The notes beneath the pieces were generated by a model, which worked only from the letters and a program-made list of their open reading frames with translations, did no database searches and was not told the DNA's origin. Shown in pieces: positions 14,579 to 22,521 of a DNA stretch of 64,000 bases. Position 1 is the stretch's first letter, and each line of letters opens with the position of its first letter. The translations under genes and the position numbers were made by a program. The DNA is from Conexibacter arvalis. GTDB lineage: Bacteria; Actinomycetota; Thermoleophilia; Solirubrobacterales; Solirubrobacteraceae. The stretch is from contig NZ_JACHNU010000005.1 of NCBI RefSeq assembly GCF_014199525.1, positions 231,255-295,254 on the forward strand, in the 5' to 3' direction.

Positions 14579-17245
14579 ATGTGGACGAAGACGCTCGCGC
14601 TCGCCGTCAGCGCGTTGACGATCGCCGGCACGCTGGCGCTGACCGCCTCCCCGGCGACCGCGGCGGCGCAGCGGATCGACATGCGGGTGCTCCTGCTCGG
14701 CGCGACCGGCGGCGAGCCTTCGTTCACGGCCTGGCAGGCGCAGCTGCGGCGCGAGGGCGTCCCCTTCGACGCGCTCGTCGCGAGACCGGGCCACGCGCCG
14801 ATCACGGCGTCGACCCTGTCGAGCACGCTCGCCGACGGCACCCAGGAGGCGAAGTACCAGGCGGTGATCGTCGCGGTCGGCGGCCTGCCGATCTGCGACG
14901 CCAACGGCGCCAACTGCACCTCCGCACTGTCGACCGAGGAGTGGGGCGCGCTGCAGGCCTACGAGCAGGCCTTCCACGTCCGCCAGCTGACGGCGTACGC
15001 CTTCCCGAGCGCCGCGTACGGCCTCAACGCCCCGACCTTCTCCGGCGAGATGGGCGGGCAGGTCGGGAACCTCACCGCCCGCGGCGCGCAGCTGTTCCCG
15101 TACCTGAGAGGGCCGGTCACGATCGCCGCGGGCGCCTTCGGCCACCAGGCGACCCCGCTCGCCGGGGCGAGATTCGAGACGGCGCTCGCCGGGCCGAACG
15201 GCTCGGCGCTCGTCGGCGTGCTGAACCATCCCGACGGCCGCGAGGAGATGGTCCAGACCTTCGATGGGAACCAGTTCCAGCTCCACTCGTGGCTGCTGCG
15301 CCACGGTCAGCTGGAGTGGGTCACGCGCGGCACCTACCTCGGCCTGCAGCGGAACTTCCTCGAGCTCCAGATCGACGACGTCTTCCTGCCCGACGACAGC
15401 TGGGAGATCGCGACCAACCAGACCAACTACGACCCCGCCGCCGCGATCCGCATGACGGCGGCCGACGTGACCCGCCTGTCGAACTGGACCAGCGCGACCG
15501 GCATCCGCATGGACATGGTCTTCAACGGCGGCGGCAGCATCGCGGAGGCGGCCGCGCGCGGCTCGGATCCGCTCCTGCCGGCCTTCCAGGCGGTCAAGAA
15601 CCGGTTCGGCTGGATCAACCACACGCTCGACCACCCGAACCTCGACTGCTCGACCCGGCCGTTCATCGCCAACCAGATCGCCGCCAACACAAGCTGGGCG
15701 CAGCAGAACGGCCTGCCCGTCAACCCGGCCGAGCTGGTCACCGGCGAGCACTCCGGCCTCGCCAACCTCGTGCCGGGCAACCCGGGCACGATCGACCCGC
15801 CGTTCCTCGACGAGGCGACGCCGGCGGCGACCGGCGGCACGCTCGCCGCCGGCAGCTACGACTACAGCGTCACGGCGCTGTCGAGAAACGGCGAGAGCAC
15901 CGGCTCGACGACGACGGTGACGACGACCGGCGCGACCGGCTCGGTCGCGCTCTCGTGGGAGGCGATCTGCCACGCGGTCTCCTACCGCGTCTACCGTCGC
16001 CCCTCGCCGGCGGGTCCGTGGACGCTGGTGGGGTCGCTGCCGCAGCCGGCGGGCGCCTTCACCGACGCCGGCCCGATCGCGATCTCCTTCACCGACACCG
16101 GCGGCGCCGGCAGCGGCGGCGCGCCGCCGGCTGCCAACGGCGCCCGGATCGACCCGTACGGCGGGAACCCGGCCTTCGTCGCGGCGCTCGGCGACACCGG
16201 CGTCACCTCGATCGCGAGCGACGCCTCCAAGCCGTACCCGCAGGACCCCAGCGCCACCTCCGGTCCGCAGTGGCCGGCCGGCGCCTCGTTCCTCGCCGGG
16301 CCGGCGCGCGCGGTCCCGCGCTATCCGACCAACGTCTACTACAACGTCGCGACCGAGGCGCAGCTGCTCGACGAGTTCAACTACCTCTACCTGCCGCCGT
16401 CGCTCGGCGGCGCCTGCGTGAACACGGCGGTCACGACCTGCCTGACGCAGCCGGCGACCTGGGATGACGTCCGCAACGGCGAGGCATCCCGGATCTTCGG
16501 CCACATGATGGGCAACGACCCGCGGCCGCACTACTTCCACCAGAGCAACATCGCGCGGACGGCCGAGCCCGGCGGCGGGGTGCTCTACCCGATCGTCGAC
16601 GCCGTGCTCGCCGACTACGCCAGATACTTCGCGGCCAACGCCCCGATCGTGCAGCTGTCGCACGCCGGCATCGCCGACCTGATCGCGCGCCAGGACGCGT
16701 GGGGGGCCGCCGGCGCCGGCCAGGTCCGCGGCTACATCGAGGGCGACAGGGTCACGATCGTCAACAGCGGCGGAAGCGCCGTCTCGCTGCCGCTGAGCGG
16801 CACCGAGGTCGGCGAGGCCTACGGCGGGACCCGCTCGGGGTGGGCGAGCGCTCCGCCCGGCACGAGCGCCCACGTCGCCGTGGCGCCGTGGCCGGGCACG
16901 CCGGTCAGCCCGCCCGTGACCCCGCCGGTCACGCCGCCCGTGACGCCGCCGACGACGACGCCGCCCGGGAGCGGAGGCCCTTCGGCGCCGCCGCCGGTCG
17001 TCGTCCCGCCGGCGGCCAGAGCACCGGTCTCGCTCGGCAGAGCCGCGCCGAGAAGAGCCGTCAAGAAGAAGAAGGCGAGCGCCAAGAAGAAGTGCGTCAA
17101 GCGCCGCCGCGTCGTGCGCGGGCCGAGAGGGAGACGGCGGGTCGTGACGGTGCGCGTCTGCCGGCCGCGCCACCCCGGGCACACGGGCAAGGGGAGACGC
17201 CCGGGCGCCAAGGGCAGACGTCCGGCCGCCGGCCCGCGGCGTTGA
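14579..17245 (+). CDS. Large secreted polysaccharide deacetylase-like protein (Agd3/CE18-like)
   Basis: 888 aa preceded by GGAGCGGAGGGAC. Residues 1-30 are a Sec signal peptide (MWTKTLALAVSALTIAG, cleavage near ATAAA). Residues 30-250 form an alpha/beta domain. A deacetylase-like core follows with LQIDDVFLPDD (D266/D267) and INHTLDHPN (H348, H352), the Asp plus H-x3-H arrangement of metal-dependent deacetylases; a later VQLSHAG could supply the catalytic His. A fibronectin-III-like domain lies at about 415-510. The C-terminus has a (VTPP) repeat and a ~70-residue very basic tail (KKKKASAKKKCVKRRR). The layout resembles the fungal galactosaminogalactan deacetylase Agd3. Secretion plus a cationic tail suggests surface retention. 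Confidence 0.75.
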   Translation: MWTKTLALAVSALTIAGTLALTASPATAAAQRIDMRVLLLGATGGEPSFTAWQAQLRREGVPFDALVARPGHAPITASTLSSTLADGTQEAKYQAVIVAVGGLPICDANGANCTSALSTEEWGALQAYEQAFHVRQLTAYAFPSAAYGLNAPTFSGEMGGQVGNLTARGAQLFPYLRGPVTIAAGAFGHQATPLAGARFETALAGPNGSALVGVLNHPDGREEMVQTFDGNQFQLHSWLLRHGQLEWVTRGTYLGLQRNFLELQIDDVFLPDDSWEIATNQTNYDPAAAIRMTAADVTRLSNWTSATGIRMDMVFNGGGSIAEAAARGSDPLLPAFQAVKNRFGWINHTLDHPNLDCSTRPFIANQIAANTSWAQQNGLPVNPAELVTGEHSGLANLVPGNPGTIDPPFLDEATPAATGGTLAAGSYDYSVTALSRNGESTGSTTTVTTTGATGSVALSWEAICHAVSYRVYRRPSPAGPWTLVGSLPQPAGAFTDAGPIAISFTDTGGAGSGGAPPAANGARIDPYGGNPAFVAALGDTGVTSIASDASKPYPQDPSATSGPQWPAGASFLAGPARAVPRYPTNVYYNVATEAQLLDEFNYLYLPPSLGGACVNTAVTTCLTQPATWDDVRNGEASRIFGHMMGNDPRPHYFHQSNIARTAEPGGGVLYPIVDAVLADYARYFAANAPIVQLSHAGIADLIARQDAWGAAGAGQVRGYIEGDRVTIVNSGGSAVSLPLSGTEVGEAYGGTRSGWASAPPGTSAHVAVAPWPGTPVSPPVTPPVTPPVTPPTTTPPGSGGPSAPPPVVVPPAARAPVSLGRAAPRRAVKKKKASAKKKCVKRRRVVRGPRGRRRVVTVRVCRPRHPGHTGKGRRPGAKGRRPAAGPRR

Positions 17246-17279
17246 GACCCCTCGCTCACCGGTCACATACCATGGAGGG

Positions 17280-18404
17280 GTGCCCACGGCGAGCGACTAC
17301 TACGAGCGTCTCGGCGTCGCGCGCGACGCCGACGCGAACGAGATAAAGAAGGCATTCCGGCGGCTGGCGCGCGAGCTGCACCCGGACGTCAACAGCCACG
17401 ACCCGGAGGCCGAGGAGAAGTTCAAGGCGGCGGCCGAGGCCTACGAGGTCCTCTCCGACCCCGAGCGCCGCGCCACCTACGACCGCTACGGCGCCGACGG
17501 CCTCCGCAACGGCGGCTTCCAGCCGAGCGGCTTCGGCTCCTTCTCCGACATCTTCGACGCCTTCTTCGGCGGTGACGTCTTCGGCGGCGGCGGCGCCGGC
17601 CGCGGCGGCCCGGTCCAAGGCGGCGATGTCGCCGTGACGGCGACGATCGACCTCGCCGAGGCGGCGACCGGCACGTCCGCCGAGGTCTCCTACGACGCCG
17701 TCGTGCGCTGCGAGACCTGCCACGGCAACGGCGCGGAGCCCGGCACGCCGATCGAGGCCTGCGAGCGCTGCGGCGGCACCGGCCAGCTGCGCGCCGTCAC
17801 ACGGACCCCGTTCGGCCAGGTCGTGCGCGCGACCGTCTGCGACACCTGCGGCGGCGACGGCAGGGTCCCGACCTCGCCGTGCAAGACCTGCGGCGGCCGC
17901 GGCCGCCGCGTCGAGCGCGTCACCGTCAGCGTCGACGTGCCGGCCGGCATCGCCGACGGCCAGCGGATCCGCCTCTCCGGCCGCGGCCACGCCGGCGAGC
18001 ATGGCGGCCCGCCCGGCGACCTCTACGTGCTCGTGCGCGTCCGCGCGGACGAGCGCTTCGTGCGCGACGGCGACGACCTCGTCACCGTCGTCGACGTCTC
18101 GGCTCCGCTCGCCGCGCTCGGCACCGCGATCGAGGTGCCGACGCTGGAGGGCCCGCAGACGCTCGAGGTGCCGGCGGGGATCCAGCCGAACGAGACGCTG
18201 ACGCTGCGCGGCAGAGGGATGCCGGCGCTGCGGCGCGGCCGCAGGGGCGACCTGCGCGTCGTCGTCAACGTCGTCATCCCGCGCCGGCTGTCGGGCGAGC
18301 AGCGCGAGCTGCTGGAGCGGCTCGCCGCGACGCTCGGCGACGACAACCTTGGCTCCGAGGAGGAAGGCGTCTTCTCGAAGCTCAAGCGCGCCTTCGGCGG
18401 ATGA
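17280..18404 (+). CDS. dnaJ: Molecular chaperone DnaJ (Hsp40)
   Basis: 374 aa from GTG 17280. The J domain has DYYERLGVARDADANEIKKAFRR and the essential HPD (LHPDVNS). A Gly/Phe-rich region (FGGGGAGRGG) follows. Four zinc-finger repeats read CETCHGNG, CERCGGTG, CDTCGGDG and CKTCGGRG. The C-terminal substrate-binding domains are complete. It delivers unfolded proteins to DnaK and stimulates its ATPase. No DnaK or GrpE gene is in the window, so this may be the second dnaJ often found linked to hrcA. GGAGGGG lies too close to the GTG to be a normal ribosome-binding site, and a leaderless start is possible. It overlaps prmA by 4 nt. Confidence 0.96.
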   Translation: MPTASDYYERLGVARDADANEIKKAFRRLARELHPDVNSHDPEAEEKFKAAAEAYEVLSDPERRATYDRYGADGLRNGGFQPSGFGSFSDIFDAFFGGDVFGGGGAGRGGPVQGGDVAVTATIDLAEAATGTSAEVSYDAVVRCETCHGNGAEPGTPIEACERCGGTGQLRAVTRTPFGQVVRATVCDTCGGDGRVPTSPCKTCGGRGRRVERVTVSVDVPAGIADGQRIRLSGRGHAGEHGGPPGDLYVLVRVRADERFVRDGDDLVTVVDVSAPLAALGTAIEVPTLEGPQTLEVPAGIQPNETLTLRGRGMPALRRGRRGDLRVVVNVVIPRRLSGEQRELLERLAATLGDDNLGSEEEGVFSKLKRAFGG

Positions 18405-19219
18405 TCCGGCTCGCGCTGAGAGTCGAGCGCGCCCACGCCGAGGTCGCGCTCGCCGAGCTGCTCGAGCTGGCGCCGAGCGGCGTCGAGGAGGTCGACCACG
18501 GCGACACGGTCGAGTACGCCGTCTACGGCCCGCCCGGCGAGCTGCCGGCGCTACCCGAGCTGCAGGTCGCGATCGGCGGCGCGCTCGTCGAGGTGACTTC
18601 CAGCGAGCTGCCCGACGACTGGAACGAGCGCTGGAAGGCGTTCCACACGCCGCTCGTGCTCGGCTCGCGGCTGGCGGTGCGACCGCCGTGGGAGCGGCCG
18701 CTCGGCGCCGACGTCGAGCTGGTGATCGACCCGGCGCAGGCGTTCGGGACCGGTTCGCACGCGACGACCCGGCTCTGCCTCGAGCTGCTCGTCGCGCTCG
18801 CCGACGAGGGCGGGGAGCGCGGTCCGCTCGTCGATGTCGGCTGCGGCTCCGGCGTGCTCGCGATCGCCGCCGCGAGACTGGGTTGGGAGCCGGTCGTCGC
18901 GGTCGACTACGACCCGCTCAGCGTCACGGCGACGCGCGACAACGCGGCCGTCAACGGCGTCGCGCTCGACGTCCGCCAGGGCGACCTGCGCAGGGAGCTG
19001 ATGCCGGTCGCGCCGACGGCGCTCGCCAATCTGCTGCGCCCGCTGCTGCTCGACTGGTGCGCGACGCTGGTCGATCCGCCGCGGACGCTGATCGCCTCGG
19101 GGCTGCTGGTCCACGAGGCCGACGAGATCGCCGACGCCTTCCGCGACCGCCACGGCCTGGTCGAGCGCGACCGCCGCGAGCTGGGCGAGTGGGCGGCGCT
19201 GCTGCTGCGGGCTCCCTGA
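18401..19219 (+). CDS. prmA: Ribosomal protein L11 methyltransferase
   Basis: 272 aa, ATG 18401 overlapping the dnaJ stop (ATGA). The class I methyltransferase core shows FGTGSHATTRLCLELL, then SAM motif I as VDVGCGSGVLAIAAARLG and AVDYDPLSVTATRDNAAVNG. The N-terminal L11-recognition domain (about 1-90) includes DDWNERWKAFHTP. It trimethylates lysines and the N-terminus of L11. In place of the usual N(D/P)PY-like motif IV it has TALANLLRPLLL, which fits PrmA. The dnaJ-prmA order is typical for Gram-positives. Confidence 0.94.
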   Translation: MIRLALRVERAHAEVALAELLELAPSGVEEVDHGDTVEYAVYGPPGELPALPELQVAIGGALVEVTSSELPDDWNERWKAFHTPLVLGSRLAVRPPWERPLGADVELVIDPAQAFGTGSHATTRLCLELLVALADEGGERGPLVDVGCGSGVLAIAAARLGWEPVVAVDYDPLSVTATRDNAAVNGVALDVRQGDLRRELMPVAPTALANLLRPLLLDWCATLVDPPRTLIASGLLVHEADEIADAFRDRHGLVERDRRELGEWAALLLRAP

Positions 19220-19236
19220 CCGCGCCGCCGCCGGCC

Positions 19237-19285
19237 GATGAGGTGCGATTTCCGGTCGCTGAGCGACCAGTGATCGCACCTCATC
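19237..19285. terminator. Long bipartite hairpin between convergent prmA and SGNH gene
   Basis: An outer 13-bp perfect stem (19237-19249 with 19273-19285) encloses 4-nt internal loops and an inner stem (19254-19260 with 19262-19268, apex around CTGAG). It overlaps the last codon of the minus-strand gene. It is most simply a bidirectional terminator, without a T-run. Its apex resembles palindromes at 33623 and 43665. Confidence 0.6.
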
Positions 19286-19889
19286 CCGTCACGTGCGCCT
19301 CGAGCCAGTCGCGGAAGCCGCCGGCGAGGACCAGCTCGGCGAGGCGCGCGTAGCCGGCGGCCGCCGGGTGCGAGCCGTCGCCGGCGTGCGCCTCCTCGCG
19401 CCACAGCGGATCGGCCGAGAGCGCCGGCGCGACGGCCGCGTACGGGAGCCCCCGCGCGCCGCACAGCCTCGCGAAGGCGTCGTCGAGCGCCAGCACGCGG
19501 CCGTCGGCGTGCGGCTCGCCGACCGGGACCGGTCCGACGACGAAGGCCGGCAGGCGCATCAGCGCGGCTCCCTCGAGCAGCTCGGCGAGGGTCGCGGCCG
19601 AGTGGCCGGGATCGACCCGCGGCGGGTCGTCGTCGGCGGGATCGCCGCAGGCGTCGTTGGCGCCGACCGCGAAGACGACGCCGTGGGCGGCGTCGCCGCG
19701 CAGGCGCGGCCACGCCTCGCCCTGCCAGCGGGCGGCGACCTGCACCGAGGTCTCGCCGCGGACCCCGAGGTTGTAGGCGGTCAGCGGCTGGCAGGCGGCG
19801 GCGACGCGGCCGACCCAGCCGAGCGCGGTCGGGTCGCCGGCGCCGGCGGTGAACGAGTCGCCGAAGAAGAGCACGCAGCGGTCGGACAT
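19281..19889 (-). CDS. SGNH/GDSL-family hydrolase
   Basis: 202 aa from ATG 19889. Block I is FFGDSFTAG with nucleophile S12, block II contributes the Gly in NLGVRGE, block III is VGANDAC, and block V is DGSHPAAAGY with the catalytic Asp and His. No signal peptide is visible, so it is probably an intracellular esterase, thioesterase or acyl-hydrolase. It is divergent from the NADH dehydrogenase gene 81 nt away. The substrate cannot be deduced. Confidence 0.88.
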   Translation of the reverse strand: MSDRCVLFFGDSFTAGAGDPTALGWVGRVAAACQPLTAYNLGVRGETSVQVAARWQGEAWPRLRGDAAHGVVFAVGANDACGDPADDDPPRVDPGHSAATLAELLEGAALMRLPAFVVGPVPVGEPHADGRVLALDDAFARLCGARGLPYAAVAPALSADPLWREEAHAGDGSHPAAAGYARLAELVLAGGFRDWLEAHVTG

Positions 19890-19970
19890 GCGAGCAGCCA
19901 ACCAGATCGGCGCCGCCGGCGCCGCACAGCTCGACGTTGCGCCACCGCGCGCAGCGGGCATAGGCCCGAC

Positions 19971-21317
19971 ATGGCCTGGGACATCGTCATCGCCGGCGGC
20001 GGCTTCGGCGGCTACTACGCGGCGCGCACGCTGGAGAAGACGCTGCCGCAGCACGCGGCGCGCGTCACGCTCGTCAACGACGTCAACTTCATGCTGTTCA
20101 CGCCGCTGCTGCCGGGCGCGGCCGCCGGGACGTTGGAGCCGCGCCACGTCGTCGTCCCGCTGCGCGAGCAGCTGAAGCGGACCGACCTGTGGCTCGGCCA
20201 CGTGACCGGCGCCGAGCCCGACCGCGACCGGCTGATCGTCGACTCGCTCGACGGCCGCCGCCACGAGCTGCGCTACGACCAGCTGATCGTCGCGCTGGGC
20301 TCGATCTCCCGGACGCTGCCGATCCCCGGCCTCGCCGAGCACGCCGTCGGCTTCAAGACGCTGTCGGAGGCGATCGCGCTGCGCAACCGCGTGATCACGA
20401 TGCTGGAGATCGCCGAGACGGTCCACGACGCCGAGCAGCGGGCGGAGTTCCTCACGTTCGTCTTCGTCGGCGCCGGCTACGCGGGCCTGGAGGGGATCGC
20501 CGAGCTGCAGGACTTCGTCACCGACGTGATCGACCTCTATCCCCGCTGCCGCGTCCAGGGCGTCCGCTTCATGCTGGTGGAGGCGAAGGAGCGGGTGATG
20601 CCCGAGGTCGCGCCGCGGCTGGCGGCCTTCGCCGAGCGCGAGCTGCGCGGGCGGGGGATGGAGATCCGCACGAACACGACGGTCGAATCGCTCGACGAGC
20701 GCTCGGTGACGCTGAAGGGCGGCGAGGTGATCCCCGCGCGCACCTGCGCCTGGACGGCCGGCGTCAAGCCCAGCCCGGTCGTCACGAGACTGGGCCTGCC
20801 GATCGGCAGAGGCGGGCGGATCGCGGTCGACCAGACGATGCGCGTGCCGGGACACAGCAACGTCTGGGCGATCGGCGACGCGGCCGACGTCGAGGACCCG
20901 GCGCGCCGCGGCCAGCCGGCGCCGCCGACCGCCCAGCACGCGATCCGGCAGGCGAGACGGGTCGCGCGCAACGTCGCGGCCGAGCTCGGCGCCGGCGGCA
21001 AGGTGCGGCCGTTCACGTACAAGACGAAGGGCGTCTTCGTCGACATGGGCCGCCACCAGGCGGTCGCGAGCACGATAGGCGTCAGATGGCGCGGCTTCCC
21101 GGCGTGGTTCCTCGCCCGCACCTACCACCTCGCGAACATGCCGGGCTGGCATCGCAAGTCGCGCCTGCTGGTCGACTGGACCGTCTCGCTGCTGTTCCCG
21201 CGCGACATCTCCGAGCTCGGCCAGATCGGCAACCCGCCCGAGCTGGAGCGCGACGTCGCCGGCGCGGCCGCGTCCGCCGCGCCGCCGACCTCGGCGAGGA
21301 CGGCGGCCGGCGCGTGA
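19971..21317 (+). CDS. ndh: Type II NADH:quinone oxidoreductase (NDH-2)
   Basis: 448 aa from ATG 19971. The FAD-binding motif IAGGGFGGYYAART is at the N-terminus, a second Rossmann motif VFVGAGYAGLEGIAEL (about 162-177) binds NADH, and WAIGDAADV near residue 300 is the C-terminal FAD contact. A C-terminal amphipathic region (FLARTYHLANMPGWHRKSRLLVDWTVSLLF) fits membrane attachment. It oxidises NADH and reduces quinone without pumping protons. It is not in an operon. A closely related carotenoid or sulfide:quinone reductase function is possible but less likely. Confidence 0.9.
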   Translation: MAWDIVIAGGGFGGYYAARTLEKTLPQHAARVTLVNDVNFMLFTPLLPGAAAGTLEPRHVVVPLREQLKRTDLWLGHVTGAEPDRDRLIVDSLDGRRHELRYDQLIVALGSISRTLPIPGLAEHAVGFKTLSEAIALRNRVITMLEIAETVHDAEQRAEFLTFVFVGAGYAGLEGIAELQDFVTDVIDLYPRCRVQGVRFMLVEAKERVMPEVAPRLAAFAERELRGRGMEIRTNTTVESLDERSVTLKGGEVIPARTCAWTAGVKPSPVVTRLGLPIGRGGRIAVDQTMRVPGHSNVWAIGDAADVEDPARRGQPAPPTAQHAIRQARRVARNVAAELGAGGKVRPFTYKTKGVFVDMGRHQAVASTIGVRWRGFPAWFLARTYHLANMPGWHRKSRLLVDWTVSLLFPRDISELGQIGNPPELERDVAGAAASAAPPTSARTAAGA

Positions 21318-21327
21318 GAGCGCTGCG

Positions 21328-21356
21328 GCGGCGGCGCGGGCGCGCCGCGCCGCCGC
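21328..21356. terminator. GC-rich hairpin between convergent ndh and AhpD-like gene
   Basis: An 11-bp perfect GC stem (21328-21338 with 21346-21356) with a 7-nt loop lies in the 49-nt gap between two convergent genes. There is no T-run, as is usual for this composition. Confidence 0.6.
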
Positions 21357-21366
21357 TCGGGCGCCG

Positions 21367-21852
21367 TCAGCCCCTGAACGAGAGCGGCGGAGTCTGCGCG
21401 GCCACCATCAGCCGGTTCCAGCCGTTGATGACGGTGATCGCGAACAGCACCTGCGGCAGCTCCTCGCCGAACTGCGCGGCGGCCTCGTCGTAGACGGCGT
21501 CGGCGACGTGGCCGTCGTCGGCGAGCCGCGTCATCGCCTCGGCGAGGTCGAGCGCGGCCCGCTCGCGCGCGGTGAAGAACGGCGACTCGCGCCACGCGGC
21601 GACGGTGTCGAGCTTCCGGTCGGCGACGCCGATCCGGCGCGCGTCGGCGTGGTGCATGTCGAGGCAGAAGGCGCAGCCGTTGATCTGGGAGACGCGGATG
21701 TCGATCAGCTGGCGCAGCTCCTCGTCGAGCCTCACGCTGCGCGCCAGGGCGAACATCGCCTTGTAGTTGTCAGGCGCGGCGTCGGGCAGCGAGGCGATCC
21801 GGACGCGCGGGACGACCGTCGCGGTCGAGGGGAGGGGAGCGGTGGAGGTCAT
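21367..21852 (-). CDS. AhpD-like carboxymuconolactone decarboxylase-family protein
   Basis: 161 aa from ATG 21852. The peroxidase-type motif is INGCAFCLDMHHADARR (C-x2-C-x3-H), as in the alkylhydroperoxidase AhpD core. This points to a thiol-dependent peroxidase or reductase rather than a true decarboxylase. No partner AhpC gene is nearby. It is convergent with ndh. Confidence 0.88.
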   Translation of the reverse strand: MTSTAPLPSTATVVPRVRIASLPDAAPDNYKAMFALARSVRLDEELRQLIDIRVSQINGCAFCLDMHHADARRIGVADRKLDTVAAWRESPFFTARERAALDLAEAMTRLADDGHVADAVYDEAAAQFGEELPQVLFAITVINGWNRLMVAAQTPPLSFRG

Positions 21853-21859
21853 GGTCCTC

Positions 21860-21865
21860 ACACTA
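21860..21865 (-). promoter_or_regulatory. -10 element (TAGTGT) for the AhpD-like gene
   Basis: TAGTGT on the minus strand is 7 nt upstream of ATG 21852, predicting a leaderless mRNA. Confidence 0.5.
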
Positions 21866-21971
21866 GGCCCGGAACGGGACGTTCGACAGGTCCAATCCCG
21901 CACGGTCGACACGAACCAAGCGCGCCGGTCGCGACGGCCGGCGAGCGGCGCGCGCGAGCGCCGCGCCGCGG

Positions 21972-22036
21972 GGCCCGCGACCGCCGCGCCGCGCGGCCCG
22001 CGACCGCCGCGCCGGACTGGCCGCGACCGCCGCGCG
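21972..22036. repeat. Three imperfect 23-nt repeats (GCGACCGCCGCGC core)
   Basis: The 13-nt core GCGACCGCCGCGC starts at 21977, 22000 and 22023, an exact 23-nt period. It lies in the gap before yqeY and is likely simple repeat expansion. Confidence 0.55.
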
Positions 22037-22075
22037 AAGGCCGCCGCCGGCCCGCTGGGTCGCCGCCCCTCCGGC

Positions 22076-22081
22076 TATCCT
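22076..22081 (+). promoter_or_regulatory. -10 element (TATCCT) of the yqeY operon
   Basis: TATCCT lies 8 nt before GTG 22090 and fixes that start as a probable leaderless initiation for yqeY-phoH-ybeY-era. Confidence 0.5.
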
Positions 22082-22089
22082 TGAACACC

Positions 22090-22521
22090 GTGACCGTCGC
22101 CGAACGACTGAGATCCGACATCACCGCCGCGATGAAGGCCGGAGAGCGCGACCGCGTGGGCGCGCTCCGGCTGCTGCTGTCCGAGCTGCAGAAGGCGGCG
22201 AAGGAGGGCGACGGCGACGAGCTGGCCGTGCTGCGCCGTGAGCGCAAGCGCCGGCTCGACGCCGCCGAGCAGTTCACGGGCGGCGGTCGCGAAGAGCTTG
22301 CGGCGAGAGAGGCCGGCGAGGCGGAGCTGATCGCCTCGTACCTCCCCGCCGAGTTGTCCGACGAGGAGCTGCAGGCGATCGTCCGCGACGCCGTCGCCGA
22401 GACCGGCGCCTCCTCGCCGAAGGAGATGGGCCAGGTGATGAAGGCGGCGATGGCGCGCACCGGCGGCCGCGCCGACGGCAAGCGCGTGTCGGCCCACGTG
22501 CGGGAGGCGCTGGCGTCGTAG
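22090..22521 (+). CDS. yqeY: GatB/YqeY domain protein
   Basis: 143 aa from GTG 22090 (VTVAERLRSDITAAMKAGERDRVGALRLLLSEL). The all-helical GatB/YqeY family features include EAELIASYLPAELSDEEL and a terminal MGQVMKAAMARTGGRADGKRVSAHVREAL. The family resembles the tRNA-binding tail of the amidotransferase subunit GatB; its precise role is unknown. Its stop shares one base with the phoH start, so it is the first gene of a tightly packed operon. Confidence 0.9.
   Translation: MTVAERLRSDITAAMKAGERDRVGALRLLLSELQKAAKEGDGDELAVLRRERKRRLDAAEQFTGGGREELAAREAGEAELIASYLPAELSDEELQAIVRDAVAETGASSPKEMGQVMKAAMARTGGRADGKRVSAHVREALAS

Noticed and set aside
21972..22036. 23-nt repeats as operator sites for yqeY
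   Set aside because: They are low-complexity GCGACCGCC expansions without dyad symmetry and resemble composition drift.
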